From contig CAIXHJ010000400.1 of NCBI GenBank assembly GCA_903919165.1, forward strand, positions 1 to 23,253: a stretch of DNA of 23,253 nt, given 5' to 3'. Position 1 is the first letter of the stretch. Every line of letters starts with the position of its first letter. The position numbers were made by a program, and so were the translations under genes. Below are positions 14,128 through 22,754 of this stretch, piece after piece. Source of the DNA: an uncultured Holophagaceae bacterium. GTDB lineage: Bacteria; Acidobacteriota; Holophagae; Holophagales; Holophagaceae. Under the pieces are notes generated by a model that saw only the letters and a list, made by a program, of their open reading frames with translations, had not been told where the DNA came from and searched no databases.

Positions 14128-16356
14128 TTGAGCCCCAAGAAAACCATGATGATCAACGCCACGGATCCGGAAGAGATCCGGGTGGCCACCTTGATCGACG
14201 GCGTGCTGTTCGACTACGACGTCGAGTTCCTGCACAACGAGAAGATAAAGGGCAACCTATACAAGGCCCGCGTCATCCGCGTGGACACCAGCCTCCAGGC
14301 TGCCTTCGTCCACTTCGGGGGCCAGAAGAACGGCTTCCTTCCGCTGGGCGAGTTGCCGCGTGACCTGAGCGGAGATGGCCGCCGGGGCCGCATCCAGGAT
14401 GTCCTTCAGCGGGACCAGGAAATCCTCGTGCAAGCCGTGCGCGAGGAACTTGGCGGGAAGGGGGCCATGATGACCGGCCAGGTCAGTCTGGCGGGCCGCT
14501 ACCTGGTGGTCACCCCGGGCAACCCCGTGAACGGCATCAGCCGGAAAATCGAGGGCAACGACGAACGCCGCCACTTCAAGCAGCTCATCGATACCCTGGA
14601 CATCCCCGGAGACATCGGCGTGATTGTCCGCACCGCCAGCCTGGGGGTGACCAAGGAGGATTTCCAGCGCGACCTGGAGTACCTGCTGGACACTTACAAG
14701 GAAGTGCTGAACCGGTACAAGCACCGTCATGGCGTCGGGCTGGTGTGGCAGGAGGACGATGTCGTCACCCGCACCCTGCGTGACACCTTCAGTGCCGATG
14801 TGGAGGGGGTACAGATCGACGATCTGGACACTTTCCAGGCTGCCCAGTCCTTCTTCAAGCGCACCATGCCCCAGCACCTCGAGGTGCTCAAGCACTACAC
14901 CGGCAAGAAGCCCCTCTTCTCCCGTCACCAGCTCGAGGAGCAGATCGACCGTGTCTACGGGCGGAAGGTGGGACTGCCCAGCGGGGGCGCCCTGGTGCTG
15001 GACCAGACCGAAGCCCTGGTGGCCATCGATGTGAACAGTGGCAAGACCTCCGGCGATGGCGTGGAGGACATGGCCTTCAAGACCAACATGGAGGCAGCTG
15101 AGGAAGTCGCCCGCCAGCTGCGCCTGCGGGATCTAGCCGGCCTCATCGCCATCGACTTCATTGACATGAAGCGCGAATCCCACATCCGTTCCGTCCAGGA
15201 CCGCCTGGTGGACTGCCTCAAGGCCGACAAGGCCCGGATGGAAGTGGGGAAGATCAACCGCTTCGGTGTCCTGGTCATGACCCGTCAGCGCATCCGACCG
15301 AGCCTGCAGCACGTCAATCACGAGACTTGCCCCACCTGTGCGGGCACCGGCAAGGTGAAGACCATGGAAGCCCTGGTGCTGTCCGTGGTGCGCCGCCTGC
15401 ATGGCATCCTCTCCAAGGGCGGCATCGGCGAGATCCGGGTCAAGCTGGCTCCGTCCATCGCCGCAGCCGTGCTGAACCAGAAACGCCGTGAACTGGCGCA
15501 GATGGAAGATGAGTCCGAGGCGAAAATCCTGATCCAGGCCGACTGGTCCATGGGCTACGGGGAGATGGCTGCGGAGATCGAGCGAGCTGAGGAGGTTTCG
15601 GCCGAGAAGACGACCGCAAAACCCCACCACGAGAAGAACGCTCCCGAAGACGAAACCGTGGTGCTGGGCGGGGACAGCCCCATCTCCTTCGACAAGGCCC
15701 TGGGTATCCACGGCGAAGGTCCCAAAGAAGCCAAGAAGGAGGCCTTCAAGTACGACCGCCGCGACCTTCAGAGAGCGGCCCTGGACGAACGGGAGCGCCT
15801 ACGCGCCCTCTTCGAGAGTGCCAAGCCCGAGGACGAGGAGATCGAAGATGGCACCGAGGAGTCCGGCGACGAATCCAAGAGTGACGGAGCCAAGCGCAAA
15901 CGCCGCCGACGTCGCCGCAAAAGTGGAGCTGACAAGGGAGCCGAGGTCACTGCCCAGGCTATGCCTTTGGAGGATCTTCCCATCCACGCGTCTCAGCCGG
16001 AACCTCTGCCTGAGCCTCCCAGGGCTACCCCGGATTTGGTGGCCAGCCTGCTGACACCCAGCCCGAGGCCCAGGATTGGCGGACCTGCTCCGGTCGTTGC
16101 TCCGGTTCCCCCGCAACCTCCAAAGCCCAAACGCACGCCCCGGGCCAAGGTGACTTCAGTTCCGGAGCCTGCCGGATCACCCTCTCCCGCTCCCTCCCCG
16201 GTATCGGCTCCCGAACCCATCCTCCCTGTGAAGAAGAGGGCCGTCCCCAGGGCCAAGGCCTCCAAGGCCACTTCCGAAAAGAGCAAGTCTCCGAAGTCCA
16301 TCGAGGGGGCTCCCGGGCCCAAGGCGACCCGGGCCAAGAAGGCCAAGGCCGAGTAG
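14128..16356 (+). CDS. rng: Ribonuclease E/G with basic C-terminal extension
   Basis: A protein of 742 residues (736 if started at ATG 14146) of the RNase E/G family, the endoribonuclease that processes rRNA and starts mRNA decay. The N-terminus has MINATDPEEIRVA and an S1 RNA-binding domain (about residues 40-120, FVHFGGQKNGFLPLGEL). Catalytic metal ligands correspond to Asp301 (AIDVNSG) and Asp343 (AIDFIDM), and the zinc-link is CPTC (Cys401/Cys404); all match E. coli RNase E in spacing. After about residue 500 comes an acidic segment, an arginine cluster (KRKRRRRRRK, near 15894-15923) and a Pro/Ala/Lys tail, which probably bind RNA or degradosome partners. I prefer the TTG at 14128 because AGGAG sits 5 nt before it, whereas ATG 14146 has no nearby ribosome binding site. 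The zip gene follows after 6 nt. Whether it should be called rne or rng is open. Confidence 0.93.
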   Translation: MSPKKTMMINATDPEEIRVATLIDGVLFDYDVEFLHNEKIKGNLYKARVIRVDTSLQAAFVHFGGQKNGFLPLGELPRDLSGDGRRGRIQDVLQRDQEILVQAVREELGGKGAMMTGQVSLAGRYLVVTPGNPVNGISRKIEGNDERRHFKQLIDTLDIPGDIGVIVRTASLGVTKEDFQRDLEYLLDTYKEVLNRYKHRHGVGLVWQEDDVVTRTLRDTFSADVEGVQIDDLDTFQAAQSFFKRTMPQHLEVLKHYTGKKPLFSRHQLEEQIDRVYGRKVGLPSGGALVLDQTEALVAIDVNSGKTSGDGVEDMAFKTNMEAAEEVARQLRLRDLAGLIAIDFIDMKRESHIRSVQDRLVDCLKADKARMEVGKINRFGVLVMTRQRIRPSLQHVNHETCPTCAGTGKVKTMEALVLSVVRRLHGILSKGGIGEIRVKLAPSIAAAVLNQKRRELAQMEDESEAKILIQADWSMGYGEMAAEIERAEEVSAEKTTAKPHHEKNAPEDETVVLGGDSPISFDKALGIHGEGPKEAKKEAFKYDRRDLQRAALDERERLRALFESAKPEDEEIEDGTEESGDESKSDGAKRKRRRRRRKSGADKGAEVTAQAMPLEDLPIHASQPEPLPEPPRATPDLVASLLTPSPRPRIGGPAPVVAPVPPQPPKPKRTPRAKVTSVPEPAGSPSPAPSPVSAPEPILPVKKRAVPRAKASKATSEKSKSPKSIEGAPGPKATRAKKAKAE

Positions 16357-16362
16357 ACCCGA

Positions 16363-17085
16363 ATGTCCATTTACTGGATGGCGCCCCTTGCCTCCTTGGC
16401 CACCCTGCTGGGCGGCTGGGGTGTGGTGCGCTTTCTCCAAGGCCGGGCCCAGTTCATGCGCCTGATATCAGGCGTGGCGGCGGGCTACCTGCTCTCGGTC
16501 ACCCTTGTGCGCATCATCCCGGAATGCATGGAGGCGAGGGGTGGTGAGGCGAATGCCATGTGGGTGCTCGGGGGCTACCTGCTGGTGCATGTCATGGAGC
16601 ACGGCATCACGCTCCACTTCCACTATGGTGAGGAAACGCACACGGGCGGATCACCCCTCAGCGGTGTCATGGCTCTCGTGGGTCTTTCACTGCATAGCCT
16701 CATGGACGGGGTGGCCATTGCGGCAGCCCTTTCCATCCAGGGCAACCTGGGGCCGTTGGTCGTGCTCGGCATCCTGTTCCACCGCATTCCCGAAGGCGGT
16801 ACCATTGCCTCGATCTTCCTGGTGGACGGGTTCGGGAACCGCGGCGCCCTGCTCGCCTCGGGAACGCTCGCCCTTGCCGCCCTGATAGGTTCCGCGGGGC
16901 AAACCATGCTGAGCCTCCCGACTGGTCCGATACTCGGCCTGACGGCAGGTCTCACCCTCTACGTCGCCAGTTCCGACCTGCTGCCGGAGGTCCAGAAGGT
17001 GTCGGGTTTCCGAAGCACGCTCGCGCTGCTGTCGGGCGTGGGAATCTTCCTCGTCAGTGCGCGGCTGCTGCCGCATACCCACTGA
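16363..17085 (+). CDS. ZIP-family divalent metal transporter
   Basis: A 240-residue inner-membrane protein with about eight hydrophobic helices, the size of bacterial ZIP transporters. The two metal-site motifs of the family are HSLMDG (residues 111-116) and HRIPEG (140-145), in consecutive helices. A histidine-rich loop (HGITLHFHYGEETH, 80-93) precedes them and may collect metal. ZIP proteins import Zn, Fe or Mn into the cytoplasm; which metal applies here cannot be told. ATG 16363 is 6 nt after the RNase stop and has only a poor ribosome binding site, which suggests coupled translation. LptD starts 7 nt after its stop. The position between an RNase that needs Zn and an envelope gene is suggestive only. 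Confidence 0.9.
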   Translation: MSIYWMAPLASLATLLGGWGVVRFLQGRAQFMRLISGVAAGYLLSVTLVRIIPECMEARGGEANAMWVLGGYLLVHVMEHGITLHFHYGEETHTGGSPLSGVMALVGLSLHSLMDGVAIAAALSIQGNLGPLVVLGILFHRIPEGGTIASIFLVDGFGNRGALLASGTLALAALIGSAGQTMLSLPTGPILGLTAGLTLYVASSDLLPEVQKVSGFRSTLALLSGVGIFLVSARLLPHTH

Positions 17086-17092
17086 GTCCTGC

Positions 17093-19405
17093 ATGGGCCG
17101 CCTCCGGAAGGGAAGCCGAGGTCTGTTGCTGGGCGCCCTGCCGGTCATCCTCGCGGCTCAAGGTCTTCCCCCCGCGCCTGCGCTACAGCCTCTGGATGCC
17201 CCCACGCCCGCGGAGCTGCTGCCCCTCCGCCCCTTCAAGATCGAGCGGGGTCCGGGGAATTCCCGGGTGCCCTTTGACTGGCGGGGTGAACTCCAGGAGA
17301 AGGCCGATCTCTGGGTCCTCGATCAGGGAGCCATCCAGGCCGAGGGTTTGTTGTTGCTGGCGGACCGCATCGAATACCGGATTTCCGATGGATTCCTGAC
17401 AGCCACGGGTCATGTCCGACTTGAAGGCCCAGACCTGAGGCTGCGCAGTGAGCGCCTTCAGATGAATTGGGCGCTCCGTTCGGGTGAGGCCTGGGCCCTG
17501 CAAATGGACCTTCCGCCCACCTGGACGCTCCGATCCAGCCACGTGGCCTTCACCACGTTGCGAACCTGGCGCTTCGACGAAGTGGACCTAAGTCCATGCC
17601 CAGAGGACAAACCAGGATGGAAGGCTAAATTATCGAGCCTCAAGGTGGATCTCGATGGCTTCGCCACACTCTGGAACACCCAACTCCAGTTGGGTACCGT
17701 GCCCATCTTCTATCTTCCCTACGCGCTCTACCCGGCCAAGCCCGAGCGAACCTCGGGATTGCTGTCTCCCCAGCTGGGGATGTCCAGTGAGTTCGGAGCC
17801 ACCGTGGGACTCTCCTACTATCAGGTTTTGGGCAATTCTGCCGACGCGACGTTCTCGCCGGAGTACTTCAGCAAGGAAGGCATGTTGTGGGGCGGGGAGG
17901 CCCGCTGGCACCCGGACGTGACCCATGTGGGAAACATCTCTGGCATGTCCATCTACTCGCAGAGCCTGGATACCCGACGCTACCAATTTTCCCTGAAGGA
18001 AGTCTGGCAGCGCGAGGATGGCTGGCAGCTGACCGCAGACGTGAATCAGGCCTCCGATAATCTTGTGGCGGCCGACTATGGCAGTGGGTTAGGCAGCCTC
18101 GGTGCCACGAACTTCGATTCGGCGCTCTACCTGGGCCGCAACTTCACCTTCGGGAGTCTCAGTCTGACCGCGGCCGAGCAGCGCAGCTTCTTCACTACGG
18201 CAAGCCAAGGGGATCCCTTCTACAACCCCGAATTTCCCGCCTCCCTCCGACGGCAGACCTTGCCCCAGGGGGAGTTCAGGTTTTTCCCGGTGCCGGTGTC
18301 AGGACCCCTTTATCTGGATGGAGGGGTCAGGCTGGGCCGGTACGCCTACGACCTCCAAGGCAGCACCACGACCCCAAATGCGAGCTATGCCTGGGACCGC
18401 CAGGACGCTGATGCGCGCCTCCATGGCCGGCTGGGGCAGTGGGGGCCGTTCAGGGCTGATTTCGAGATGATGGGACGGGTCACGCACTACAGCGGCACCC
18501 TCTCTGCTCCTGTGTTCAATCCGGACAGCGGAGCGAACGGTACCGAAGTCGATCCGTCGACCAGTCCCTTCCAGGTGAACGGGGAGGCGGCGACCCGATT
18601 CCTGTTGTCCAGCCACCTTCGCCTATCGGGACCTCAGGTCGGGCGGAGTTTCGAGGGGGTGTCCATCCTGGGTTACCATGGCGAACTCAGGCATGTGGTT
18701 GAACCCTATTTCGGATTGACCGAAACCAGTGGCTATGGTGGCGCCGGCTACATCCAACGATTCGATCCCGTGGACTACGCTCCGGGCGTCAACGACAGCG
18801 CCTCCGGGGAACGGAGTATCGAGCTGGGGCTCAAACAGCACATCCTGGGACGTCTGGTATCGGGTGGCGGGTTCATGGACCTGTTGCGTCTTCAGGTGGC
18901 CACGCGGTTCCACATGACTCCCATCATCCTCAACGATGGATCCTACAGGAAAGGCTGGGCTTCGTTGGACACGGACCTTGAAGTAGAACCGACTGACCGC
19001 TGGCGGCTGAGCCTCCGCCGATCCTCGGACATCTCGGCGGGTGGATCCGACGACGCCTTCAGCTTCGATGTGAAGGCAAATGATGGCGGCCGCTTCAATC
19101 TGGCTTACTTCTCCACGGGCATCAACCGGTTCCTGGTCCGCCAGCAGGGGGTCCAGTTCGGCGGGATCCAGCGGGTGTGGGATGACCGGTTCCGGTTCGA
19201 GTTCAGCGCCAACTACGATTTCAGGGTGCACGGTTTCGTCTCCAGTTCGGTGGCCCTGGCCTATGTGCAACCATGCGTGGCCTACGTGCTGAAATTCACG
19301 CATGTGGCCTTGAACACCTCGCTCATGTCCGGAGGCCGCGAGGACCGTGTGGACCTGACCTTAAACTTGCGAGGCCTCGGGGATCTCTTCAGCTTCCGAC
19401 GCTGA
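17093..19405 (+). CDS. lptD: LPS-assembly outer membrane protein LptD
   Basis: A 770-residue outer-membrane protein that, with the lipoprotein LptE, inserts LPS into the outer leaflet. A signal peptide (MGRLRKGSRG, hydrophobic stretch, ending near PAPA) is followed by the OstA-type periplasmic beta-jellyroll (about residues 70-145, including DRIEYRISDGFLTATGHVRLEG). A long barrel region begins with GLLSPQLGMSSEFGATVGLSYY. Only two cysteines occur in the whole protein: Cys169 (SPCPEDKPGW) at the end of the N-terminal domain and Cys728 (QPCVAY) in the last barrel strands. They match the positions of E. coli Cys173 and Cys724/725. ATG 17093 is 7 nt after the ZIP stop; a longer in-frame start would overlap zip. 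The 3' end overlaps the convergent diguanylate cyclase gene by 17 bp. The product confirms a Gram-negative LPS envelope. Confidence 0.93.
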   Translation: MGRLRKGSRGLLLGALPVILAAQGLPPAPALQPLDAPTPAELLPLRPFKIERGPGNSRVPFDWRGELQEKADLWVLDQGAIQAEGLLLLADRIEYRISDGFLTATGHVRLEGPDLRLRSERLQMNWALRSGEAWALQMDLPPTWTLRSSHVAFTTLRTWRFDEVDLSPCPEDKPGWKAKLSSLKVDLDGFATLWNTQLQLGTVPIFYLPYALYPAKPERTSGLLSPQLGMSSEFGATVGLSYYQVLGNSADATFSPEYFSKEGMLWGGEARWHPDVTHVGNISGMSIYSQSLDTRRYQFSLKEVWQREDGWQLTADVNQASDNLVAADYGSGLGSLGATNFDSALYLGRNFTFGSLSLTAAEQRSFFTTASQGDPFYNPEFPASLRRQTLPQGEFRFFPVPVSGPLYLDGGVRLGRYAYDLQGSTTTPNASYAWDRQDADARLHGRLGQWGPFRADFEMMGRVTHYSGTLSAPVFNPDSGANGTEVDPSTSPFQVNGEAATRFLLSSHLRLSGPQVGRSFEGVSILGYHGELRHVVEPYFGLTETSGYGGAGYIQRFDPVDYAPGVNDSASGERSIELGLKQHILGRLVSGGGFMDLLRLQVATRFHMTPIILNDGSYRKGWASLDTDLEVEPTDRWRLSLRRSSDISAGGSDDAFSFDVKANDGGRFNLAYFSTGINRFLVRQQGVQFGGIQRVWDDRFRFEFSANYDFRVHGFVSSSVALAYVQPCVAYVLKFTHVALNTSLMSGGREDRVDLTLNLRGLGDLFSFRR

Positions 19406-20768
19406 TCGCGGGGGGCGGGTGTTCGCCTTGGTTGGCCACCACCACGCGGTTCCGTCCCAAGTGCTTGGCCCGATAGAGCGCCTTGTCCACCTGTGCCAAT
19501 AGTGTGGCGATGGTCATCGCACCGGGCCCACCCAAGCCGAAGCTCATGGTGGGAAAGATGGCCTGGCCTGAGGGAAGCACTACAGGATCCTCGTCGATGC
19601 GGCGCCGCAGTTTCTCTGCCACCTCGGCACCTGCCTTGATGCTGGTTTCTGAAAGGAGCACGGCGAATTCCTCTCCACCGATCCGGAAGGCGAGGTCAGA
19701 TATACGCAGGGCAGAGCGGATGCGTGCAGCCAGTTGTCGGAGGACCTCATCCCCAACCGGATGGCCGAACCGGTCATTGATGAGCTTGAAGTGGTCCACG
19801 TCACCAAGCAGCAGGACGAAGGGGCGGCGGTGCCGTTCCCACTGTCGCACGGCATGTTCCAGATTCTGGTCGAAGGCGCGGCGGTTCAACAGTTCTGTGA
19901 GCGGGTCCGTGAGCACCTCGTTGCGCAAGGCGGCAGCTTCGATCTCCAACATGCTTCGGCGCTCCCGCAGATCATGGATGGCGGATTCGTACTCGGTCTG
20001 GATCCGACGGGCGTGCTTCCACTCGATGGCGCGCTTGCAGGCGTGAAGAAGGCGCGGACCGGACAGGGGAAGAGGCAACCAATCGGAGATGCCTGCCAGG
20101 AGCAGTCTGCGCTGGGCGGCCTCGTCCTTCACCTGTCCCAGCAGGATGGTATAGGGCAGCAGATTTTCCTCTCGCAACTGGGTCAGTGTAGCCATCCCGC
20201 GCTGGATCCCACCTGCCGAAAGACCTAGGAGCAGCACGGGCGCCTTCAATACCCGCTGGGCTTCCAGGGCATTTCGTGTGGGTTGGGAGTGGACCTCCAT
20301 CCCATAGTGGTGGAGGAGGTTGTGAGCCCGTTGCGCGAGCCTCGTATGGAGCCCCACAGCCAGGACCGGCACGTACTGGCTCTCCTCGTGCGAGGTGCTG
20401 CCCGCCAACACCGGGCCAAGGTGGTTGAGAAGCTTCTGGATCGTGCTCCTGGTGGTAACGAAACCATCTCCATCCGCATCCTCGATTGCCCGACGATCCT
20501 GTTCGGTCGGGGCATGGTCAAGGATCAGGAAGATCGGAAGGTGCCTGAACAGCACCCGGGCCTCACCTCTGAGAAGGCGGCAAAGCCGGTAGCCGTCCAT
20601 GGGTTCGCCGCCGGCGTCGACAAGCAGCAACTGAGCTTGACCCCAGGCATCCTGAGCCAGAGCCTCCAGGGGATCACTGGCCTGGAGGATGCGGTGGCCC
20701 GTGCCTTCAAACGCCATCCTCAGGCGCTCAACGAGGTCGTCATGGCGGGAAATGACCAGCAGGTTCAT
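19389..20768 (-). CDS. Diguanylate cyclase with two receiver-like domains (GGDEF)
   Basis: A 459-residue cytoplasmic protein with PleD-like order: receiver 1 (about residues 1-120), receiver 2 (about 132-245), a linking helix, then a GGDEF domain (about 280-448) that makes cyclic di-GMP from GTP. The active site is GGEEF at 364-368 with the substrate region TDPLTELLNRRAF and GDVDHFKLINDRFGH. An RxxD inhibitory site (Arg355-Asp358) lies five residues before GGEEF, so feedback inhibition by c-di-GMP is likely. Receiver 1 keeps a possible acceptor Asp51 (LLLVDAGGEPMDGY) but lacks the conserved Lys (FVTTRS); receiver 2 has no acceptor (LLLGLSAGG). The ATG at 20768 has no clear ribosome binding site. 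It lies 70 bp after trxB on the same strand, so they may share a transcript. No partner kinase is adjacent. Confidence 0.9.
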   Translation of the reverse strand: MNLLVISRHDDLVERLRMAFEGTGHRILQASDPLEALAQDAWGQAQLLLVDAGGEPMDGYRLCRLLRGEARVLFRHLPIFLILDHAPTEQDRRAIEDADGDGFVTTRSTIQKLLNHLGPVLAGSTSHEESQYVPVLAVGLHTRLAQRAHNLLHHYGMEVHSQPTRNALEAQRVLKAPVLLLGLSAGGIQRGMATLTQLREENLLPYTILLGQVKDEAAQRRLLLAGISDWLPLPLSGPRLLHACKRAIEWKHARRIQTEYESAIHDLRERRSMLEIEAAALRNEVLTDPLTELLNRRAFDQNLEHAVRQWERHRRPFVLLLGDVDHFKLINDRFGHPVGDEVLRQLAARIRSALRISDLAFRIGGEEFAVLLSETSIKAGAEVAEKLRRRIDEDPVVLPSGQAIFPTMSFGLGGPGAMTIATLLAQVDKALYRAKHLGRNRVVVANQGEHPPPAISVGS

Positions 20769-20838
20769 GGGGGGCCAAGGGTAGGTATCCCATGGTAATG
20801 CAGATCATCCACGGTCAGCTGCTACCGATGCTGTTCCT

Positions 20839-21807
20839 TCACTCCGCGAGCCCCTTCTCGGTCAGCCAGCGTTCGGCATCGATGGCGGCCATACAGCCGC
20901 TTCCGGCAGCCGTGATGGCCTGCCGGTAGACGTGGTCCTGCACATCGCCGCAGGCGAAGACCCCCTCGATGGGGGTGCGGCTGGATCCTTTCTCCACCTG
21001 GAGGTAGCCAGTTTCGTCCATGGGCAGCTGTCCCACGAAAAGATGGGTGTTGGGTTGGTGGCCGATGGCCACGAAGAGCCCTTCCACTGGCAGCTCGGAT
21101 ACAGAACCGTTCACCGTGTCCTTTAGCTTGAGGGCCCGGATCTTCTCCACCTTCTCGCCCATGGGGGTCTCGGTGATGGAGGTGAGGATGTCCAGCGCCA
21201 CCTTGTTCCAGACGGGGTGGATCTTCTCGTTCTTCAGGGCGCGCTCCTGCATGGCCTTGGAGGCGCGCAGGCGGTCCCGACGGTGGATGAGGTGGACCCT
21301 GGTGGCGAACTTGGTGAGGAACAGAGCCTCTTCTACCGCCGTGTCCCCGCCGCCCACCACGGCGATCTCCCTTCCACGGAAGAAGAATCCGTCGCAGGTC
21401 GCGCAGGCGCTGACGCCACCCCCGGAGCGGGAGAGCTGCTCGTCCTTGCCCAGGCCCATCCACTTGGCAGAGGCGCCGGTGGCGATGATGACGGCATCCG
21501 CCGTGTACTCGCTCTTGTCGGTGGTGAGCTTGAAGGGGCGAGTCTGGAGGTCGACCTTGAGCACTGTCTCGGGCATGACGATGGTGCCGAAGCGGATCGC
21601 CTGCTCGCGCATCTCGTCCATCAGGGCAGGTCCGGTGATGCCATGGCGAAAGCCCGGATAGTTCTCCACCTCGGTGGTGATCGTGAGTTGGCCTCCTGGC
21701 TGTACGCCTTCAAAAACCAGCGGTGAAAGGTTCGCTCGGGAGGCATAGAGGGCGGCGGTGTAGCCCGCTGGGCCGGTTCCAATCACGATGACTTTATGGT
21801 GGCTCAC
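20839..21807 (-). CDS. trxB: Thioredoxin reductase TrxB
   Basis: A 322-residue flavoprotein that transfers electrons from NADPH through FAD to thioredoxin. The FAD-binding GTGPAG lies near the N-terminus (about residues 10-15). The redox disulfide CATC is at Cys135/Cys138, the same numbers as in E. coli, followed by DGFFFRG. The NADPH motif GGGDTA is at 152-157, with HRRDRLRA, and the second FAD motif GVFACGDVQD is near the end. I chose the GTG start at 21807 because AGGAG is 5 nt before it and the protein then begins right before the Rossmann strand; an ATG at 21843 would add 12 unlikely residues. It follows kdsB on the same strand after 82 bp. Confidence 0.96.
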   Translation of the reverse strand: MSHHKVIVIGTGPAGYTAALYASRANLSPLVFEGVQPGGQLTITTEVENYPGFRHGITGPALMDEMREQAIRFGTIVMPETVLKVDLQTRPFKLTTDKSEYTADAVIIATGASAKWMGLGKDEQLSRSGGGVSACATCDGFFFRGREIAVVGGGDTAVEEALFLTKFATRVHLIHRRDRLRASKAMQERALKNEKIHPVWNKVALDILTSITETPMGEKVEKIRALKLKDTVNGSVSELPVEGLFVAIGHQPNTHLFVGQLPMDETGYLQVEKGSSRTPIEGVFACGDVQDHVYRQAITAAGSGCMAAIDAERWLTEKGLAE

Positions 21808-21889
21808 AAGGTCTCCTGGCAAGGAACGGGGCGCAAAGCCCAAGTCTTGAGTCTAGGAGCCTGCCCAAATAATTGGAATGCCCCGCGCG
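21808..21889. promoter_or_regulatory. Gap between kdsB and trxB with a GC palindrome over the kdsB stop
   Basis: An 82-bp gap on the minus strand. GCGCGCTAGCGCGC at 21885-21898 is a perfect 14-bp palindrome that includes the kdsB TAG stop. Transcribed on the minus strand it could form a short stem, followed a little later by AATTATTT, so it might work as a weak terminator. The same AT-rich word is in the right place for a trxB promoter, but no acceptable -35/-10 pair was found. Confidence 0.3.
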
Positions 21890-22675
21890 CTAGCGCGCCA
21901 GCCCCCGCTCCCGAAGCAGGGCTTCTGCCGCGGCCACGTCCTCCGGGATGTCCACGCCCAAGCTGAGGTGGGGTGTGTCAGCCACACCGATGGGAATGCC
22001 CGCAGCCAAGGCGCGGAGCTGCTCAAGCATTTCCAGTTGCTCCAGGGGATGGGGTGGCAGTTTAGTGAAGGTGCGCAGGGCGTCGGGACGATAGGCGTAG
22101 AGGCCCAGATGACGCCTGAAGTGGACGAGCTGATTCGGTTTCATCCAGGCCCGGAAGTCCGGATCGAACACCGACGAGTTCCGCAGATAGGGTATGGGGC
22201 TGCGGCTGAAGTAGAGCGCCCGCTGGCGGTCATCCACCACCACCTTGACGGCGTTGGGATTGAAGAGCTCATCCATGTGGGAGAAGGGGCAGGCGGCAGT
22301 GCCCATGGGCAGGTCCCGCTGATCACGCATGAGCGCCACCACGGCAGCCACGGTTTCCGGATGCATGGCAGGCTCGTCGCCTTGGATGTTCAGCACGCAG
22401 TCGAAGGATTCACCTAGCGCGTCCATGGCCGCGGCCGTGCGATCCGTACCCGAGGGTAGTGCGGGGTCCGTCATCAAGGCCTCTCCGCCGAATCCCCTCA
22501 CTGTCGAGGAGATGCGGTCGTCATCGGTTGCGACCACCACCCGATCCACGCCCTCGGCACGGCTGGCGGCTTCGAAGACCCACTGGATCATCGGTTTTCC
22601 GGCGATGACCGTCAGGGGCTTACCGGGAAACCGGGAGGCCTGGAAACGGGATGGAAGGACGGCGAGGGTGCGCAT
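21890..22675 (-). CDS. kdsB: 3-deoxy-manno-octulosonate cytidylyltransferase KdsB
   Basis: A 261-residue CMP-Kdo synthetase (family size about 250). It activates Kdo with CTP for attachment to lipid A in the cytoplasm. The nucleotide-binding N-terminus is VLPSRFQASRFPGKPL (residues 7-21), followed by VVVATDDDRI (47-56), the PSGTDR motif (74-79) and NIQGDEP (96-102). HLGLYAYR and the PHPLEQLEMLEQLR segment, also family hallmarks, come later. ATG 22675 fits the family start; a longer frame upstream has no ribosome binding site and would cross into fabH. The ATG itself has no strong ribosome binding site. It is divergent from fabH with a 79-bp gap. With lptD it shows that the organism makes Kdo-containing LPS. 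Confidence 0.96.
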   Translation of the reverse strand: MRTLAVLPSRFQASRFPGKPLTVIAGKPMIQWVFEAASRAEGVDRVVVATDDDRISSTVRGFGGEALMTDPALPSGTDRTAAAMDALGESFDCVLNIQGDEPAMHPETVAAVVALMRDQRDLPMGTAACPFSHMDELFNPNAVKVVVDDRQRALYFSRSPIPYLRNSSVFDPDFRAWMKPNQLVHFRRHLGLYAYRPDALRTFTKLPPHPLEQLEMLEQLRALAAGIPIGVADTPHLSLGVDIPEDVAAAEALLRERGLAR

Positions 22676-22754
22676 GGGGTCAGTGTAAGGCAGGGAAGAT
22701 CGCTGACGTCGCATAGCGTTCATGCGATGATGGCTGTTTCGTGCCGGAGGCCCC
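22676..22754. promoter_or_regulatory. Divergent promoter region between kdsB and fabH
   Basis: A 79-bp gap that should carry promoters for both genes. For fabH, CTGACG (22703-22708), a 17-bp spacer and GATGAT (22726-22731) is a weak possible promoter; the CCGGAGG ribosome binding site is at 22744-22750. Nothing convincing was seen for kdsB. Confidence 0.25.
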
